A stretch of DNA of 64,000 nt from Pelagicoccus enzymogenes (GTDB taxonomy: Bacteria > Verrucomicrobiota > Verrucomicrobiia > Opitutales > Opitutaceae), in assembly GCF_014803405.1 (NCBI RefSeq), contig NZ_JACYFG010000006.1:627501-691500 (forward strand), given 5' to 3'. This document shows positions 34,396-44,813 of this stretch, piece by piece. Under the pieces are notes generated by a model. That model had not been told where the DNA came from and searched no databases. It saw nothing but the letters and a program-made list of their open reading frames with translations. The translations under genes and the position numbers were made by a program. The number at the start of each line of letters is the position of its first letter. The first letter of the stretch is position 1.

Positions 34396-36303
34396 TTAGT
34401 TACGGCGGGAGCTCTCTGGCAAATGGACCGCGAGCACCCGCTTCAACTCGTCGACTTTTAGCGGCTTGGAAAGATAGTCATCCATTCCCGACTCTAGGGC
34501 TCTCTCCCGATCCCCTTCCAAGGCGTTGGCGGTGAGGGCGACAATCGGGATCTCCCGCTTTTCGCTCGGAAACTCGCGAATGCGGCGAGAAGCCTCGTAG
34601 CCATCCATCACCGGCATCTGACAATCCATGAGCACGAGGTCGTAGTCGTTGTTTTCGATAGCGCTGAGGGCTTCCTCCCCATTTCCGACCGAACCGTATT
34701 CAAACCCCAACTTCTTTAAGAACCGGGAAACGATCTTGGAATTGATCGCGTTATCGTCGACCACCAAAATCTTCGCTGAACCCGTTGCCGCGTTTTCGCT
34801 GGGGGCAGGTTTCGGCTTCGCCTCCTTCACCTTGCTGGGCCGCTCGCCATCGAGCACACTTGCAAGGGTTTTGACCAACTGACTTTGACGTATCGGCTTT
34901 CTGATTACGCCGTCCACCTTCGCGAGCAAGGCGGGTTCAAGCTTCCTCCCAAATTCTTCTGCGAGCAAAATATCTGGCCCCTCACCGGAAGCGCCGTGCT
35001 GCCAAAACGCGACAAAGTCTACGAGCGACTCCTCCGTGAAATCATTTTCGACGATTACAAGGTCAACTCCCTCAGCATCCCCCTCCAAGCGATCCTTCCA
35101 AGCTTCGCCCGAACGCGGGTGAACCACCTTGACGTTGAAGCAACCCCAACTCCGCAAATGCTGGCAAATCGAATCTGCGAAAAGCGAAGCCTTCTCCGTC
35201 ACGACGATAAAACGACGCTTCAGCATCTCCACCGGCATGGCTTGTTGCAAAGCCACCCCCTTGGGCTGCTTTTCCATGGGAATCTGGAAGCTGAAGCAAG
35301 ACCCCTCGCCGAGCGAGCTTTCCACCTCCAACGTTCCCCCCAGCAAGTCGACCAATCGCTTGGAGATGGCCAATCCCAACCCAGTGCCGCCAAAAATCCG
35401 AGTGTGGGAATCGTCTACTTGCATGAAAGAGCTAAAGAGTTTTCCGATTTTATCCTCCGGGATGCCGATCCCCGTGTCACGTATCGAGTATTCAACGACA
35501 ACTTCACTCCCACGCCTCTTGAGAAGTCGGATCGATATATCGACCGAACCTTCCGTAGTAAACTTTATCGCGTTGCCGGCTATGTTGAGCAGCACTTGCC
35601 GCAGCTTGTGGCTGTCCCCCACCAACAAGCTGGGAACTGCCGGGTCGATCTGGGTGCGAATCTCTACCTTCTTTTCGGAGACCCGACTCGCCAGCAAGCC
35701 CACCACATCATCGGTCAGCGAGATCAAGTCGAAGGGATGCGGATCGAGCTTCATCTTGCCCACTTCCATCTTCGAGAAATCAAGAATGTCGTTTATGATC
35801 ACGAGCAAGGCCTCAGCCGATGCGTATGTAGATTCCGCATACTCAAGCTGCTCCTCGTTTAATTCCGTATCCAAAAGCAACTGCATCATCCCAAGAACCC
35901 CGTTCATCGGAGTGCGAATCTCATGACTCATGTTTGCCAGAAACTGGCTCTTGGCCGCATTGGCGCTTTCCGCCGCTTGGCGGGCTCGCTGGGCATCATC
36001 CAAAATATTCAGCATGGCGCGACCCATCTCGCTGTTCTTAGCCACCTTGCGCTCCAAGTCCTTCATCTCCGACAAGCGCATGTTCAGAAGGGCCCGCGAT
36101 TCATGCCGCTCATTCTCCAGCTCCTCGACGCGTTGCACGCTTTCCTCGAGCAAGCGTTCCATCAGCTTCGACCGCAAGCGCTCGAGCTCACTGAGAGCTT
36201 GGGCGTCGCGCAGCTTGCGTTCGCTCCGTCGCGAGATGGCGACGCAAACGCCCAGGACCAACACAAGGGCGCAACACAGAACTCCTAGCATCACCGTTTC
36301 CAT
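34396..36303 (-). CDS. Hybrid histidine kinase with pseudo-receiver and receiver, partner of the Amt-PAS sensor
   Basis: 635 residues. A single N-terminal helix (about 4-23) leads to a coiled coil (27-110) and HisKA with His127 in [15 protein letters not shown]. The ATPase domain has the N box ([12 protein letters not shown]) and G2 box GTGLGLAIS. Residues about 370-490 resemble a receiver, but its acceptor position reads IVENDF with no properly placed Asp; the conserved Lys is kept (IRKPIR). A true receiver follows ([11 protein letters not shown], acceptor in LVLMDCQMP). With almost no sensor domain of its own and the Amt-PAS gene four bases upstream, it most likely receives the ammonium signal in trans. 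Confidence 0.9.
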   Translation of the reverse strand: METVMLGVLCCALVLVLGVCVAISRRSERKLRDAQALSELERLRSKLMERLLEESVQRVEELENERHESRALLNMRLSEMKDLERKVAKNSEMGRAMLNILDDAQRARQAAESANAAKSQFLANMSHEIRTPMNGVLGMMQLLLDTELNEEQLEYAESTYASAEALLVIINDILDFSKMEVGKMKLDPHPFDLISLTDDVVGLLASRVSEKKVEIRTQIDPAVPSLLVGDSHKLRQVLLNIAGNAIKFTTEGSVDISIRLLKRRGSEVVVEYSIRDTGIGIPEDKIGKLFSSFMQVDDSHTRIFGGTGLGLAISKRLVDLLGGTLEVESSLGEGSCFSFQIPMEKQPKGVALQQAMPVEMLKRRFIVVTEKASLFADSICQHLRSWGCFNVKVVHPRSGEAWKDRLEGDAEGVDLVIVENDFTEESLVDFVAFWQHGASGEGPDILLAEEFGRKLEPALLAKVDGVIRKPIRQSQLVKTLASVLDGERPSKVKEAKPKPAPSENAATGSAKILVVDDNAINSKIVSRFLKKLGFEYGSVGNGEEALSAIENNDYDLVLMDCQMPVMDGYEASRRIREFPSEKREIPIVALTANALEGDRERALESGMDDYLSKPLKVDELKRVLAVHLPESSRRN

Positions 36304-36307
36304 CTCC

Positions 36308-38227
36308 CTAGGATTTCGCGTTCAGGGCTGAGGATTCGTCGGCGTACGGAAGCTCGCGCCCCAGCTCCCTGCACAAGCGGTTGATCTCGCTCTTCAGCTC
36401 CACCATCCGCATCTCTCGATCGATCGCGATCCCATTGAAGGACTCGATCTGCCGCACCTTTTCCTGCAATTCGTCTCGAGCTCTCTCAGCCTCCCGCTTC
36501 GTCGAGCGCAAGGTTTCCTGATAAACTTCCGCTTGAGTGCGATCTCGTATCTTCAACGTGAATACATCGCGACCTCCAATCCTTCCAGCCGCAGCTTCCA
36601 ACTCTGCCGGAAAGCGAGCTCCGGAACGCCGGACACCCGATAAGCGAATGGCGCCGACCTTGTAGTTTTTGGTGCCCACATGCTCCAGGAGCGTTTCCAC
36701 GGAGTCAAACGCCATGTCCGAATCCGTAGCCAGCAAGTTCCAGATCCACTTCGCTTCGAGCTCGGCGACCGGGTAGCCAAACATCTGCTCCGCGCCGGGG
36801 TTAGCGCTGAGGATTCGGCCTTCCGGGGCGCAGGTGAGGATGGCGTCTTTGGTATCTCGGATGATCAGTTCATTGCGAGCCACCGTTTGCTCCAAGGAGT
36901 CGAGGACCTCGTTGTACTTGCTCGCGATTTGGCCAATCTCGGTGAAAGGCTCCACGTTGACCCGGCGCGACAGGTCGAACTTTTGCGACTGAAGCTCCAT
37001 CTCGCGCAACAGGTCCAGGTGCTCCGTGGAAACCTTGTGCTCGGAAGCATTCAGTCCCATCACTTCGTGCTCCGGGCTCACCCGCAAGCGTATCACCCTC
37101 TTCAATCCTAAAAGAAAAAGGAAAGCGGGAACGAAGCCCACCAAGGCGCAAGTCGCGACCCCCAGGGCCTGCACCCCCAGTTGCTCCATACGGCTTACGT
37201 CACTCGCCCAAGCGCTAGCGTCCCCAAAGAGAGCAACCGCTAAAGTGCCCCAAATGCCCGCTGCGGTATGAACCGAAAACGATCCCACCACGTCGTCCAA
37301 ACGCAGGCGGTCAAAGACGCGGTCCGCCACGATCATCACCAAGGCCCCACCCGCTCCGATGACGAGCGACTCGAGCGAGGAAACGACATGGCAGTTCGCG
37401 GTGATCGCCACCAAACCGGCGAGCAAGCCGTTAGTAATGTACTTGGCGTCTGGATACTTGAGCAATGCCAGACTAGCCAGAAGGGCCGTCACCATGCCAC
37501 TTGTCGCAGCTAAAATCGTATGGGCGACGATAAGAGGCACCTCACCTCCCCAAGCCAGCGTGCTGCCGCCATTGAAGCCGATCCAGCCAAAGGCAAGAAT
37601 CAGGGTTCCCAGCAAGGCCGTAGGCAAGCTCTGCCCGGGGATCGCCCGCGGCTTGCCATCCTCGCCGTAGCGACCGATGCGTGGACCCAACACAATCACC
37701 GCAGCCAAGGCCACCCAGCCTCCCACACTGTGCACCACGGACGAACCCGCAAAGTCTATGAAGCCTATGCCCCCTAACCAACCTTGCTCTCCCCCCATGA
37801 CGCCACCCCACGCCCAGTGCCCAAAGATAGGATACACCAAAGCGGAAACGAAAACGGATATCAGCAGGTAACCTTTGAAGCTCATGCGCTCCGCCACCGC
37901 GCCCGACACGATCGTCACCGCCGTGCCGCAGAACATGGCCTGAAAAAGAAAAAACGCGGCTGACTGCGGCGAGGCTTCACCCGACTCGAAAAAGAAGCCC
38001 GTAGTTCCGAATACCCCGCTCCGAGAGAGGCCGAACATCAAAGCGAAACCAAAAGCCCAATAGACCACGACCGAGATTCCGAAGTCCGTCAGGTTCTTGA
38101 CCGCTACGTTGATGCTGTTCTTGGTGCGCGTCCAACCACTCTCCAAGCAGAGAAAGCCTGCTTGCATCAAAAATACCAAAGCCGCGCTAACGACCACCCA
38201 AAGTAAGTCTATCGATGTTTCGCCCAT
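36308..38227 (-). CDS. Ammonium transporter Amt fused to a cytoplasmic PAS domain
   Basis: 639 residues from ATG at 38227; 22 upstream residues are rejected. The Amt domain (about 5-405) has eleven helices and the twin His residues, in [18 protein letters not shown] and in [11 protein letters not shown], so the pore looks functional. A linker and HAMP-like helix (about 420-460) precede a PAS domain (about 470-590) with [21 protein letters not shown] coiled coil of about 40 residues ends the protein. Amt-kinase fusions are known as ammonium sensors; here the kinase is the separate next gene, only four bases downstream. Confidence 0.92.
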   Translation of the reverse strand: MGETSIDLLWVVVSAALVFLMQAGFLCLESGWTRTKNSINVAVKNLTDFGISVVVYWAFGFALMFGLSRSGVFGTTGFFFESGEASPQSAAFFLFQAMFCGTAVTIVSGAVAERMSFKGYLLISVFVSALVYPIFGHWAWGGVMGGEQGWLGGIGFIDFAGSSVVHSVGGWVALAAVIVLGPRIGRYGEDGKPRAIPGQSLPTALLGTLILAFGWIGFNGGSTLAWGGEVPLIVAHTILAATSGMVTALLASLALLKYPDAKYITNGLLAGLVAITANCHVVSSLESLVIGAGGALVMIVADRVFDRLRLDDVVGSFSVHTAAGIWGTLAVALFGDASAWASDVSRMEQLGVQALGVATCALVGFVPAFLFLLGLKRVIRLRVSPEHEVMGLNASEHKVSTEHLDLLREMELQSQKFDLSRRVNVEPFTEIGQIASKYNEVLDSLEQTVARNELIIRDTKDAILTCAPEGRILSANPGAEQMFGYPVAELEAKWIWNLLATDSDMAFDSVETLLEHVGTKNYKVGAIRLSGVRRSGARFPAELEAAAGRIGGRDVFTLKIRDRTQAEVYQETLRSTKREAERARDELQEKVRQIESFNGIAIDREMRMVELKSEINRLCRELGRELPYADESSALNAKS

Positions 38228-38488
38228 AAGAGTTGATGTTTCGCGGCCCCGAAACGACGGGATCAGCTCTCCCCTATCGGTCCAGTACCGCAATGTTCCT
38301 TTAAAAAAACGAGCCCTTTACCGAGCAGTTACCGCGCCTCCTCAGCAATCCCTGCAGTAAAAGTCTCGCTAATTAACGCCCCCTTTCGCATGAGCGGGAC
38401 TGCTAGACCGAGAGGGGTAGAATCCTACATGTAGCCACGACTTCCGCATCGTCATTGCCGGACAGCCCGCATTGCATGGCAAAATTCC

Positions 38489-39634
38489 ATGAGCTCGCTT
38501 TCGAAACTGACCCTTGCCCGCGCCTGCAGCCTGATCCAGGTCGCGACCGTCGGCATGTTCTCCATCTACGAGGTGACGCACATGTCGGACCGCGGACTCT
38601 CCGGCAGCGCCATCGGCATCTTGCTGGCGATCGAGAACGCCCTGCTGCTCGCTTCCGGGCCGCTCTGGGGCTGGGTGGCGGATCGCTTTTCCTGCTACCG
38701 GCAATTGGTCAGCGCCAGCGCCCTCGGCCTTGCCTTCGCCCTCTATTGGCTGTCGCAGGCGGAAAGCCTTGCCGACTTCGCTATCTACGTGGTCCTGCGC
38801 GGATTCCTGTTCTCCGCCATGGCCAGCACCATGACAGCTCTCGCCATGGTCAACCTTTCGTCCAGCACGCCGGGGAGAGGCTTCAGCGCCTACCGGACCT
38901 TCGGATCCATCGGCTTCATGTCGGGCTCCTTCCTCTTCCCCATCCTCTTTTCCAAAATCGAGCACATCCTCCTCGCGGGAGCCTGCATCTTGCCGCTCTG
39001 CCTCTTTTTCGTGCTGCAACTGGAAAATCCGCCCCGCCGCAGCAAAGAGGAAAAAACCGTCGGCAGCAGCCCCATTCCTGCCGCAGCCTGGCTTTTCCTG
39101 GCTGCCCACTTCGTGGTATCCATCACTGAACCTGGCAACCTCGGCTTCCTCAACGACTATGTGCGAGTGCTGGGCGGCTCCACCCAGCTCGTTGGCTGGT
39201 ACTCCGCCCTCACCGGACTTATGGCCCTCATCTCCCTGCCCTTGATGGGACGCTGGGTCGACGCCCGCGGCCTCTACTGGGTGCTCGCCCTCGGCTTCCT
39301 GTCCCAAGCCATCCGCCCCTTCGTAATCGCCAGCATTCCCGACCCCAACTGGCTATGGCTCTCCCACGCCTGCCACGCATTCGGCTGGGCGGGACGAGAA
39401 GTCGGCTCCCTCATCCTGATGATTTCACTGCTCGGCGCCCAGCGTCGCGCCACTGCCGTTTCCCTTATCGTGGCGGTCCGCATGGCCGGCACGATGGTCG
39501 GCTCCTACCTGATGGGAACGTGGGCGGAGGCCTACGGATACCCGAAAATGTTCACGAACATCTCCCTCATCGCCATGGCCAGCCTGCCCTTGCTCTTTCT
39601 CGCCCTGAAAAGCAAACGGACAGCCGCAGCCTAG
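38489..39634 (+). CDS. MFS transporter (nucleoside/MFS_1-like)
   Basis: 381 residues with twelve predicted membrane segments. The loop between helices 2 and 3 reads GPLWGWVADRFSCYRQL, the classic MFS motif (G.laDr.grR). The sequence FRTFGSIGF-like RTFGSIGFMSGS and the second-half repeat MGRWVDARGLYW support the nucleoside symporter/MFS_1_like group. No substrate can be assigned. It is divergent from the Amt gene with 261 bases between starts. Confidence 0.85.
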   Translation: MSSLSKLTLARACSLIQVATVGMFSIYEVTHMSDRGLSGSAIGILLAIENALLLASGPLWGWVADRFSCYRQLVSASALGLAFALYWLSQAESLADFAIYVVLRGFLFSAMASTMTALAMVNLSSSTPGRGFSAYRTFGSIGFMSGSFLFPILFSKIEHILLAGACILPLCLFFVLQLENPPRRSKEEKTVGSSPIPAAAWLFLAAHFVVSITEPGNLGFLNDYVRVLGGSTQLVGWYSALTGLMALISLPLMGRWVDARGLYWVLALGFLSQAIRPFVIASIPDPNWLWLSHACHAFGWAGREVGSLILMISLLGAQRRATAVSLIVAVRMAGTMVGSYLMGTWAEAYGYPKMFTNISLIAMASLPLLFLALKSKRTAAA

Positions 39635-39653
39635 CTGCGTCAAGCGCCTCGCC

Positions 39654-40478
39654 CTACGATTCTGCTAGCCAAGTGTCAGCGACCAAAAAGGCCACCTCCC
39701 CTTTCACCTCGTCCCAAAACATCACGCAACGTTCGCTCGCCTGCCGCTTGAGCTCCTCCACATCCACGGTTTCCCAAGCGGCCAGCAAAGCCTCGTCGGG
39801 CACCACCGGCCACAAACATTTCGGCACGATTCGCACCGCAGCATCCGCCGCGTAAAAATCCTCCCACTCCTTTACGCGGAGCCACCTTCCTCGCCGACAA
39901 TTCCGCCTCACCGCTGGCGGACTCGACTCGCAGCCGCTACCCATCCAATCAAATAGGATCCCATATATCCTTTGGCACGTAGTGAGCTTCCGAATACCGA
40001 ATCGATCGAACAACAAGCCTTGCGTTTCCGGCCTCTCGCAAATGCGAAGCTGACGCGATCTCATCTTTTGCAGCTTGTTGATCCAATTGTCGCGCGGGTC
40101 GGGTCCGGGAAAGCGTATCCGCCCGTTTTCATCCTCTACCGACAGGTAGAACTTCACTGCCAGCTCCAAGTGCCAAACCTCTCCACTGGACAGCTCCTTC
40201 AACAAAAAGTCGAGCTCCCCCAAGGTGCGGCCGTCGCTGCCCTCGACCTGCAGATTCTTGGCGAGCAACTCATAGCGATCGCTCCCTCGAATCAAGGCCT
40301 CCAGAGCGTCTTCGTACAGATGGCCGAGCTTTTGCTCGAAGTTCAAGAGCTCTCCTTGCGACGGAACCTCGAGGACCAACTCCCTCGCGGGCGCCTCCGG
40401 CAAGTTCCCTACCAGCAGGGGAGCGTCGCGCAAGCTGCGCAACAAGGCCTCCGTATACAAACTTTCAATACTCTTCAC
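39654..40478 (-). CDS. DUF1853 family protein
   Basis: 274 residues. The signature is in the central part: GHLYEDALEALIRGSDRYEL, LLAKNLQVEGSDGRTLGELD and WHLELAVKFYLSVEDE. It matches the DUF1853 pattern along its length. These proteins are widespread and uncharacterised; the GELD and E-x-K residues recall nuclease folds, which is my inference. It is convergent with the MFS gene. Confidence 0.85.
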   Translation of the reverse strand: MKSIESLYTEALLRSLRDAPLLVGNLPEAPARELVLEVPSQGELLNFEQKLGHLYEDALEALIRGSDRYELLAKNLQVEGSDGRTLGELDFLLKELSSGEVWHLELAVKFYLSVEDENGRIRFPGPDPRDNWINKLQKMRSRQLRICERPETQGLLFDRFGIRKLTTCQRIYGILFDWMGSGCESSPPAVRRNCRRGRWLRVKEWEDFYAADAAVRIVPKCLWPVVPDEALLAAWETVDVEELKRQASERCVMFWDEVKGEVAFLVADTWLAES

Positions 40479-40585
40479 AACTTTTTCAGAACGATCCTTG
40501 ACTAGGGCGCTCCTGCATCAACAGACGGGAGCGCCGTCCAGACGGCATTGACAAACGGCTGAACATGAAGAGAAGGAAGTGCACA

Positions 40586-40774
40586 ATGGATTGGAGCAAC
40601 ATCGAATCAATGGACCCGAACCTGCTCGTCGGAGTGGTAAACACCGCCCTGCGCAACCACTACCATTCGCTCGAAGAACTCTGCAAGTCGCACGACCTCG
40701 ATTCCGAGCGCTTGAAGGCAAGACTGGCTGAAGAAGACTACGAATACTTTCCTGCCGCCAACCAATTCCGCTAG
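40586..40774 (+). CDS. DUF4250 family small protein
   Basis: 62 residues from the ATG that gives MDWSNIESMDPNLLVGVVNT, the normal DUF4250 opening; a longer start seven codons upstream adds basic residues and is less likely. It is a soluble helical protein of the right length for the family. It lies between the DUF1853 gene and the TonB receptor. Function unknown. Confidence 0.8.
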   Translation: MDWSNIESMDPNLLVGVVNTALRNHYHSLEELCKSHDLDSERLKARLAEEDYEYFPAANQFR

Positions 40775-40792
40775 GACGTGGGTGGTCGGGAA

Positions 40793-42838
40793 TCACCAGT
40801 CGACCTGGTAACCGACGCCCCATGAGCGCCCCATCGCCTTGAACTGCTTGGGATCGAGCCCGCGCACGTTCGGGTAGTAGTTTTCCTCGTCCAGCAGGTT
40901 CCTCACCCTTACCCAAAGGCGGCGCCCATCTTGCGAGCCGATACGGCAGGAGAGTTTCAGGTCGAAATTCAGCAAACTAGGCACTTCAAGCTCTTGCATC
41001 ATGAAATCTCCGTCAACGAAGCGAGTGCTCATAGCCGCCGCATACTTGCCGCTCAAGCCCGCTTCGAGGCGATCCGTGATGCGGTAGATATAACGCATGC
41101 CGAACTTCGATTCCGCGAGGTCAAATTCGCTGTCGCCTCCCAAGACGCTCGCCCAAAGGCTCAATTGCCCTCGGTCAAAGAAATAGCGCCCTTCCAATTC
41201 CAGCCCCCTGACATCCTTGGTACCCTCGTTGAAGGCGACAAACAGGTCCGTCGCCTGATCGTCGTCAGTCACCTGTCGGTTCACGATCAAGTCGCTCGCC
41301 TCGCTTTCGAAAAGCGACAACTGAAAGAACAAATGCTCTTCCACCCGGTAAGCGATCGAAACCTCTTTCGTATCCATATAGCTAGGACCGAGCTCATCAT
41401 TCAACTCAAGCTCGAACAAGGTCGGAGCCCGGTAAGCCTGACCGAACAGCAGCTTCACCGTGAGGTTTTCCAAAGGCGTCAAACGGATTCCGCTACGCAG
41501 CAGATTCGGGCTTTCGTAAAGATTATTCCAATCCCTGCGCCCACCCAGAAAAAACTCCGAACCGCTTCCCATGGGCAAGCTGTACTGGAGGTAGGCATGC
41601 TCGTTCTTGCGATCGAGAAAGGGCGTTAAGGATTCCAAGGAATCCAGCTCAAAGATAGGAGCGACCATGTCCTGCTCCTCGACTCCCAAACCTAGCCTCA
41701 GGTTGCCGACACCCCATTCCGGAGTATAATCCAAGGATAAGTCCAAACCGAGCTCCTCCGAGCCTTCGATATCGTATCGATAAAGCGGCGACAACTCTCC
41801 ATCTACCGGTTCACGAAAATTGAAGCGGTTCAGCTCGTCCTCCAACCGGTAGCGGAACGTCAACTCCCAGTTCAATGAATCATCCGCTGATCGGCGCCGA
41901 TAGCTCGCCAGGTACACCTGCTGGTCACGCCGCGTGTAGAAATCCCTGAAACTGATTTCAGGCGACTCCTGGCCGCCGCCATCTCGATCGAAGTACCTCT
42001 GGTAACTCAAACTCACCGTCTGCAGCTGATCTAGCTGATACTCCAAGCCCGTCTTGATCGAGTATGCCCTGTTGATGTCTCGGTACGGATACTGGCCCGA
42101 CTCCAGCAATTCGACGTGTAGAGCTTGGTTCGGCTCGCTGAAGGCATCCGTGCGAACCCAATCCGTGAAGTCAGCATCCTCGCCATCGTAGTAGTGAAAC
42201 GATCCGAAAACATAAAGACCGTCCTTCTCCGCGCCATAGGATCCCGACATCCTCCAAGCCCCAAAGCCCCGCTCGCCCGTTTCGTAACCCGTCTCGAAAC
42301 GACCACCCAGTTTTTGATTCGTAACCAGATTAATGATACCGGAAAAAGCATCCGCGCCATACTGAACGGAGGCGGGACCGGGAATCACCTCCACGCGCTC
42401 GATCCCTCCGAGATCGAATTGATGTCCGATAAAGGCCTCGCCGGTAAAAAGCAGATTGGCCTCCTCCCCATCCACTAGCAGCTTCGCTTTCGACCAGTTG
42501 TCGGAAAAGCCTCGCAAGCCGCCCTGCAACCACGAATGCGGGTATCCGTATTCCACCGAGGGTACGTAAGCAAGGAGGTCGATCAAGTTCGTATATCCCC
42601 CCGCATCGATTTCGGATTGCGTCACCACCCAAGCGGTAGCAGGCAGCTCCAGCAAGTTGTGAGGCGACTTGTCCACCGTGTTGATCTCAATCTCCAACAG
42701 CTCTTCCAAGCTAAGATCCCAGAGTTCAGCCCCTTTGGAGTCGGACAAGCCCAAGCCGCACGACAGCCCTCCCCACAGGGTTATCTGGGTGAATTTTACA
42801 AAGCGCTGTAGGAAACAATAAGCGATGTCGAAAAGCAT
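40793..42838 (-). CDS. TonB-dependent outer membrane receptor
   Basis: 681 residues. After a hydrophobic N-terminus, the plug carries LLELPATAWVVTQSEIDAGG, LRGFSDNWSKAKLLVDGEEA and IERVEVIPGPASVQYGADAF, the usual TonB receptor sequence. The barrel follows and ends GRSWGVGYQVDW with an aromatic final residue. The N-terminal segment WDLSLEELLEIEINTVDKSP is the TonB-box-like start of many marine receptors of the colicin-I group. No metal-rich loops are seen, so the ligand is unknown. It is a single-gene unit. Confidence 0.92.
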   Translation of the reverse strand: MLFDIAYCFLQRFVKFTQITLWGGLSCGLGLSDSKGAELWDLSLEELLEIEINTVDKSPHNLLELPATAWVVTQSEIDAGGYTNLIDLLAYVPSVEYGYPHSWLQGGLRGFSDNWSKAKLLVDGEEANLLFTGEAFIGHQFDLGGIERVEVIPGPASVQYGADAFSGIINLVTNQKLGGRFETGYETGERGFGAWRMSGSYGAEKDGLYVFGSFHYYDGEDADFTDWVRTDAFSEPNQALHVELLESGQYPYRDINRAYSIKTGLEYQLDQLQTVSLSYQRYFDRDGGGQESPEISFRDFYTRRDQQVYLASYRRRSADDSLNWELTFRYRLEDELNRFNFREPVDGELSPLYRYDIEGSEELGLDLSLDYTPEWGVGNLRLGLGVEEQDMVAPIFELDSLESLTPFLDRKNEHAYLQYSLPMGSGSEFFLGGRRDWNNLYESPNLLRSGIRLTPLENLTVKLLFGQAYRAPTLFELELNDELGPSYMDTKEVSIAYRVEEHLFFQLSLFESEASDLIVNRQVTDDDQATDLFVAFNEGTKDVRGLELEGRYFFDRGQLSLWASVLGGDSEFDLAESKFGMRYIYRITDRLEAGLSGKYAAAMSTRFVDGDFMMQELEVPSLLNFDLKLSCRIGSQDGRRLWVRVRNLLDEENYYPNVRGLDPKQFKAMGRSWGVGYQVDW

Positions 42839-42930
42839 GCTTTCCTATTCCCAGAAATCGAGCCATAAAGTTGATCGAGGCTGCCCCACTCTCGCCCACG
42901 ATGCGGCAGCGCACCACCCCTAAAAATCGA

Positions 42931-43653
42931 ATGAAACCAACCAGAACCGCTATCGTAACCGGAGGAGAACGCGGCATCGGCCGCGCCATCGTGCAAACCT
43001 TGCTCGGCGAAGGTTACAACGTCTCCGTACTCGGGCAGGACACGTCAGCCGGCGCGGGATTGCCTGAACAGGTACGCTTCTACGATTGCGACATGGCAAA
43101 CTATCCAGCCATATCTCGGGCGATCGATTCGATCTGCGCATCCACCTGCCCACTACACGCCCTCGTCTGCAACGCCGGTATCGCCAATCCGGGACGGCTC
43201 CCCATCGAGGAATTGGAAGTCGACGACTGGCAACGAGTGCTCGACGTAAACCTCAGCGGCCCTTTCTACTGCGCCAAAGCGGCGACGCCCTACCTCCGCA
43301 AGGCGGGAGGAGCCATCGTTAATATCGCCTCCACTCGCGCCCTCCAGTCCGAAGCAAATACCTTTGCCTACTCTGCATCCAAAGGCGGGCTCGTTTCTCT
43401 CACCCATAGCTTAGCCGTAAGCCTTGGACCTGAAATACGCGTCAATGCCGTATCTCCCGGTTGGATACAGACTGACCCGCTAGAGGAGACGAGTGAAGCA
43501 GACGAGCTACAGCACCCCGCGGGCCGCATCGGCGCGCCAAACGACATCGCTGAGATGGTAGCCTATCTCTTAAGCCAGAAATCCGGCTTCGTCACCGGAC
43601 AAAACTTCGTAGTAGACGGGGGCATGACCAAGAAGATGATCTACGCGGAGTGA
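42931..43653 (+). CDS. SDR-family NAD(P)-dependent oxidoreductase
   Basis: 240 residues from ATG at 42931. The dinucleotide motif is VTGGERGIGRAIV, the structural NAG motif is CNAGIAN, and the catalytic Ser-Tyr-Lys is formed by IASTRA, then YSASKGG. The C-terminal VTGQNFVVDGGMT is typical of FabG-like SDRs. It may act on a sugar or acyl substrate; nothing nearby decides. The aldo-keto reductase downstream is convergent. Confidence 0.9.
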   Translation: MKPTRTAIVTGGERGIGRAIVQTLLGEGYNVSVLGQDTSAGAGLPEQVRFYDCDMANYPAISRAIDSICASTCPLHALVCNAGIANPGRLPIEELEVDDWQRVLDVNLSGPFYCAKAATPYLRKAGGAIVNIASTRALQSEANTFAYSASKGGLVSLTHSLAVSLGPEIRVNAVSPGWIQTDPLEETSEADELQHPAGRIGAPNDIAEMVAYLLSQKSGFVTGQNFVVDGGMTKKMIYAE

Positions 43654-43660
43654 AGGAAGC

Positions 43661-43679
43661 GGCCGCCGAGACTGCGGCC
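43661..43679. terminator. Possible bidirectional terminator hairpin
   Basis: GGCCGC, loop CGAGACT, GCGGCC between the convergent SDR and aldo-keto reductase genes. No T tract follows on either strand, so activity is uncertain. Confidence 0.3.
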
Positions 43680-43696
43680 ACCCCATCGCGCGACAC

Positions 43697-44695
43697 CTAC
43701 TCAGACGCCAGGATCGATTCGATCTTAGCCAACTCTTCGGCGCAGAGTTCAGCGCTCTCCAGCGCCTTCAAGTTATCCTCGACCTGGCTCAGCTTGCTGG
43801 CGCCGATCAAGGCCGACGTGACAGCTGGATTACGCAAAATCCAGATAAGAGCCAGTTGAGCGAGCGATTGCCCGCGGGCCGCCGCCACTTCGTTGAGTTG
43901 CTTCAGAATGGCGATTCGTTCATCGGTAATAGCGTCCGACTTCAGGAAGGGGGAGCCCGTCGCGATGCGAGAGTCGCTCGGGATCTCCTTCAAGTAGCGA
44001 TCGGTCAGCAAGCCTTGGGCAAGCGGACAAAACGGAATGCAACCCACCCCATTTTCCGCAAGCAGGTCGAGCAGGCCATCCTCCACCCAACGATCAAACA
44101 TGTTGTAACGCGGTTGGTGAATCAGGCAGGGCGTACCCAATTCCCTCAGGAGGGCAATCGCTTCCTTCGCCTGCTCCGCCTTGTAGTTGGAAATCCCTAC
44201 ATACAAGGCTTTTCCCGAACGAACGATGTGATCCAAGGCCCCCATCGTTTCCTCCAGCGGCGTATCCGGATCCGGGCGGTGATGATAGAAGATGTCGACG
44301 TATTCCAGGCCCAAGCGACTCAAGCTTTGGTCCAAGCTTGAGATCAAGTACTTGCGCGACCCCCAATCTCCGTAGGGGCCGTCCCACATGTGATAGCCCG
44401 CCTTGCTGGAAATTATGAGCTCGTCCCGATGGCTAGCAAGGTCGGTCGAGAGCATACGGCCGAAATTCGATTCCGCAGTGCCCGGCGGCGGTCCGTAATT
44501 ATTGGCTAAATCGAAGTGCGTGATTCCGCGATCGAAGGCTCCGAGCACCAAAGCCCGCTGGCTTTCGAAGTCACGCGTGTCTCCAAAATTCTGCCACAAG
44601 CCAAGCGAGAGGCGGGAGAGCTTGACCCCGCTTCGTCCGCAACGGCGGTAGAGGTCTGGCTTGGAGTAACGGTTTTCTGAGGGGCGATAATTCAT
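43697..44695 (-). CDS. Aldo/keto reductase (YghZ/Gpr-like)
   Basis: 332 residues from the ATG preceded by GGGGAG at the right distance; 11 upstream residues are rejected. Motifs are FDLANNYGPPPGTAESNFG (catalytic Asp/Tyr), KAGYHMWDGPYGDWGSRKYL (catalytic Lys) and YHHRPDPDTPLEETMGALD, all near those of L-glyceraldehyde 3-phosphate reductase. It reduces small aldehydes with NADPH. Confidence 0.92.
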   Translation of the reverse strand: MNYRPSENRYSKPDLYRRCGRSGVKLSRLSLGLWQNFGDTRDFESQRALVLGAFDRGITHFDLANNYGPPPGTAESNFGRMLSTDLASHRDELIISSKAGYHMWDGPYGDWGSRKYLISSLDQSLSRLGLEYVDIFYHHRPDPDTPLEETMGALDHIVRSGKALYVGISNYKAEQAKEAIALLRELGTPCLIHQPRYNMFDRWVEDGLLDLLAENGVGCIPFCPLAQGLLTDRYLKEIPSDSRIATGSPFLKSDAITDERIAILKQLNEVAAARGQSLAQLALIWILRNPAVTSALIGASKLSQVEDNLKALESAELCAEELAKIESILASE

Positions 44696-44813
44696 GTCGA
44701 TCTCCCCTACAGCGATCCTGATCAGCAATCAATTGCAGAAGCTCGGTTTTTCTTTCGGAACGTACGAATAGACGGGATCAAGCCGCTGGCTGAAAGACCA
44801 AGGACAACCGTCC

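Noticed and set aside
38369-39307. 312-residue minus-strand open frame
   Set aside because: Shadow of the MFS gene; composition is rich in Gly, Glu and Ala with no hydrophobic or domain pattern.
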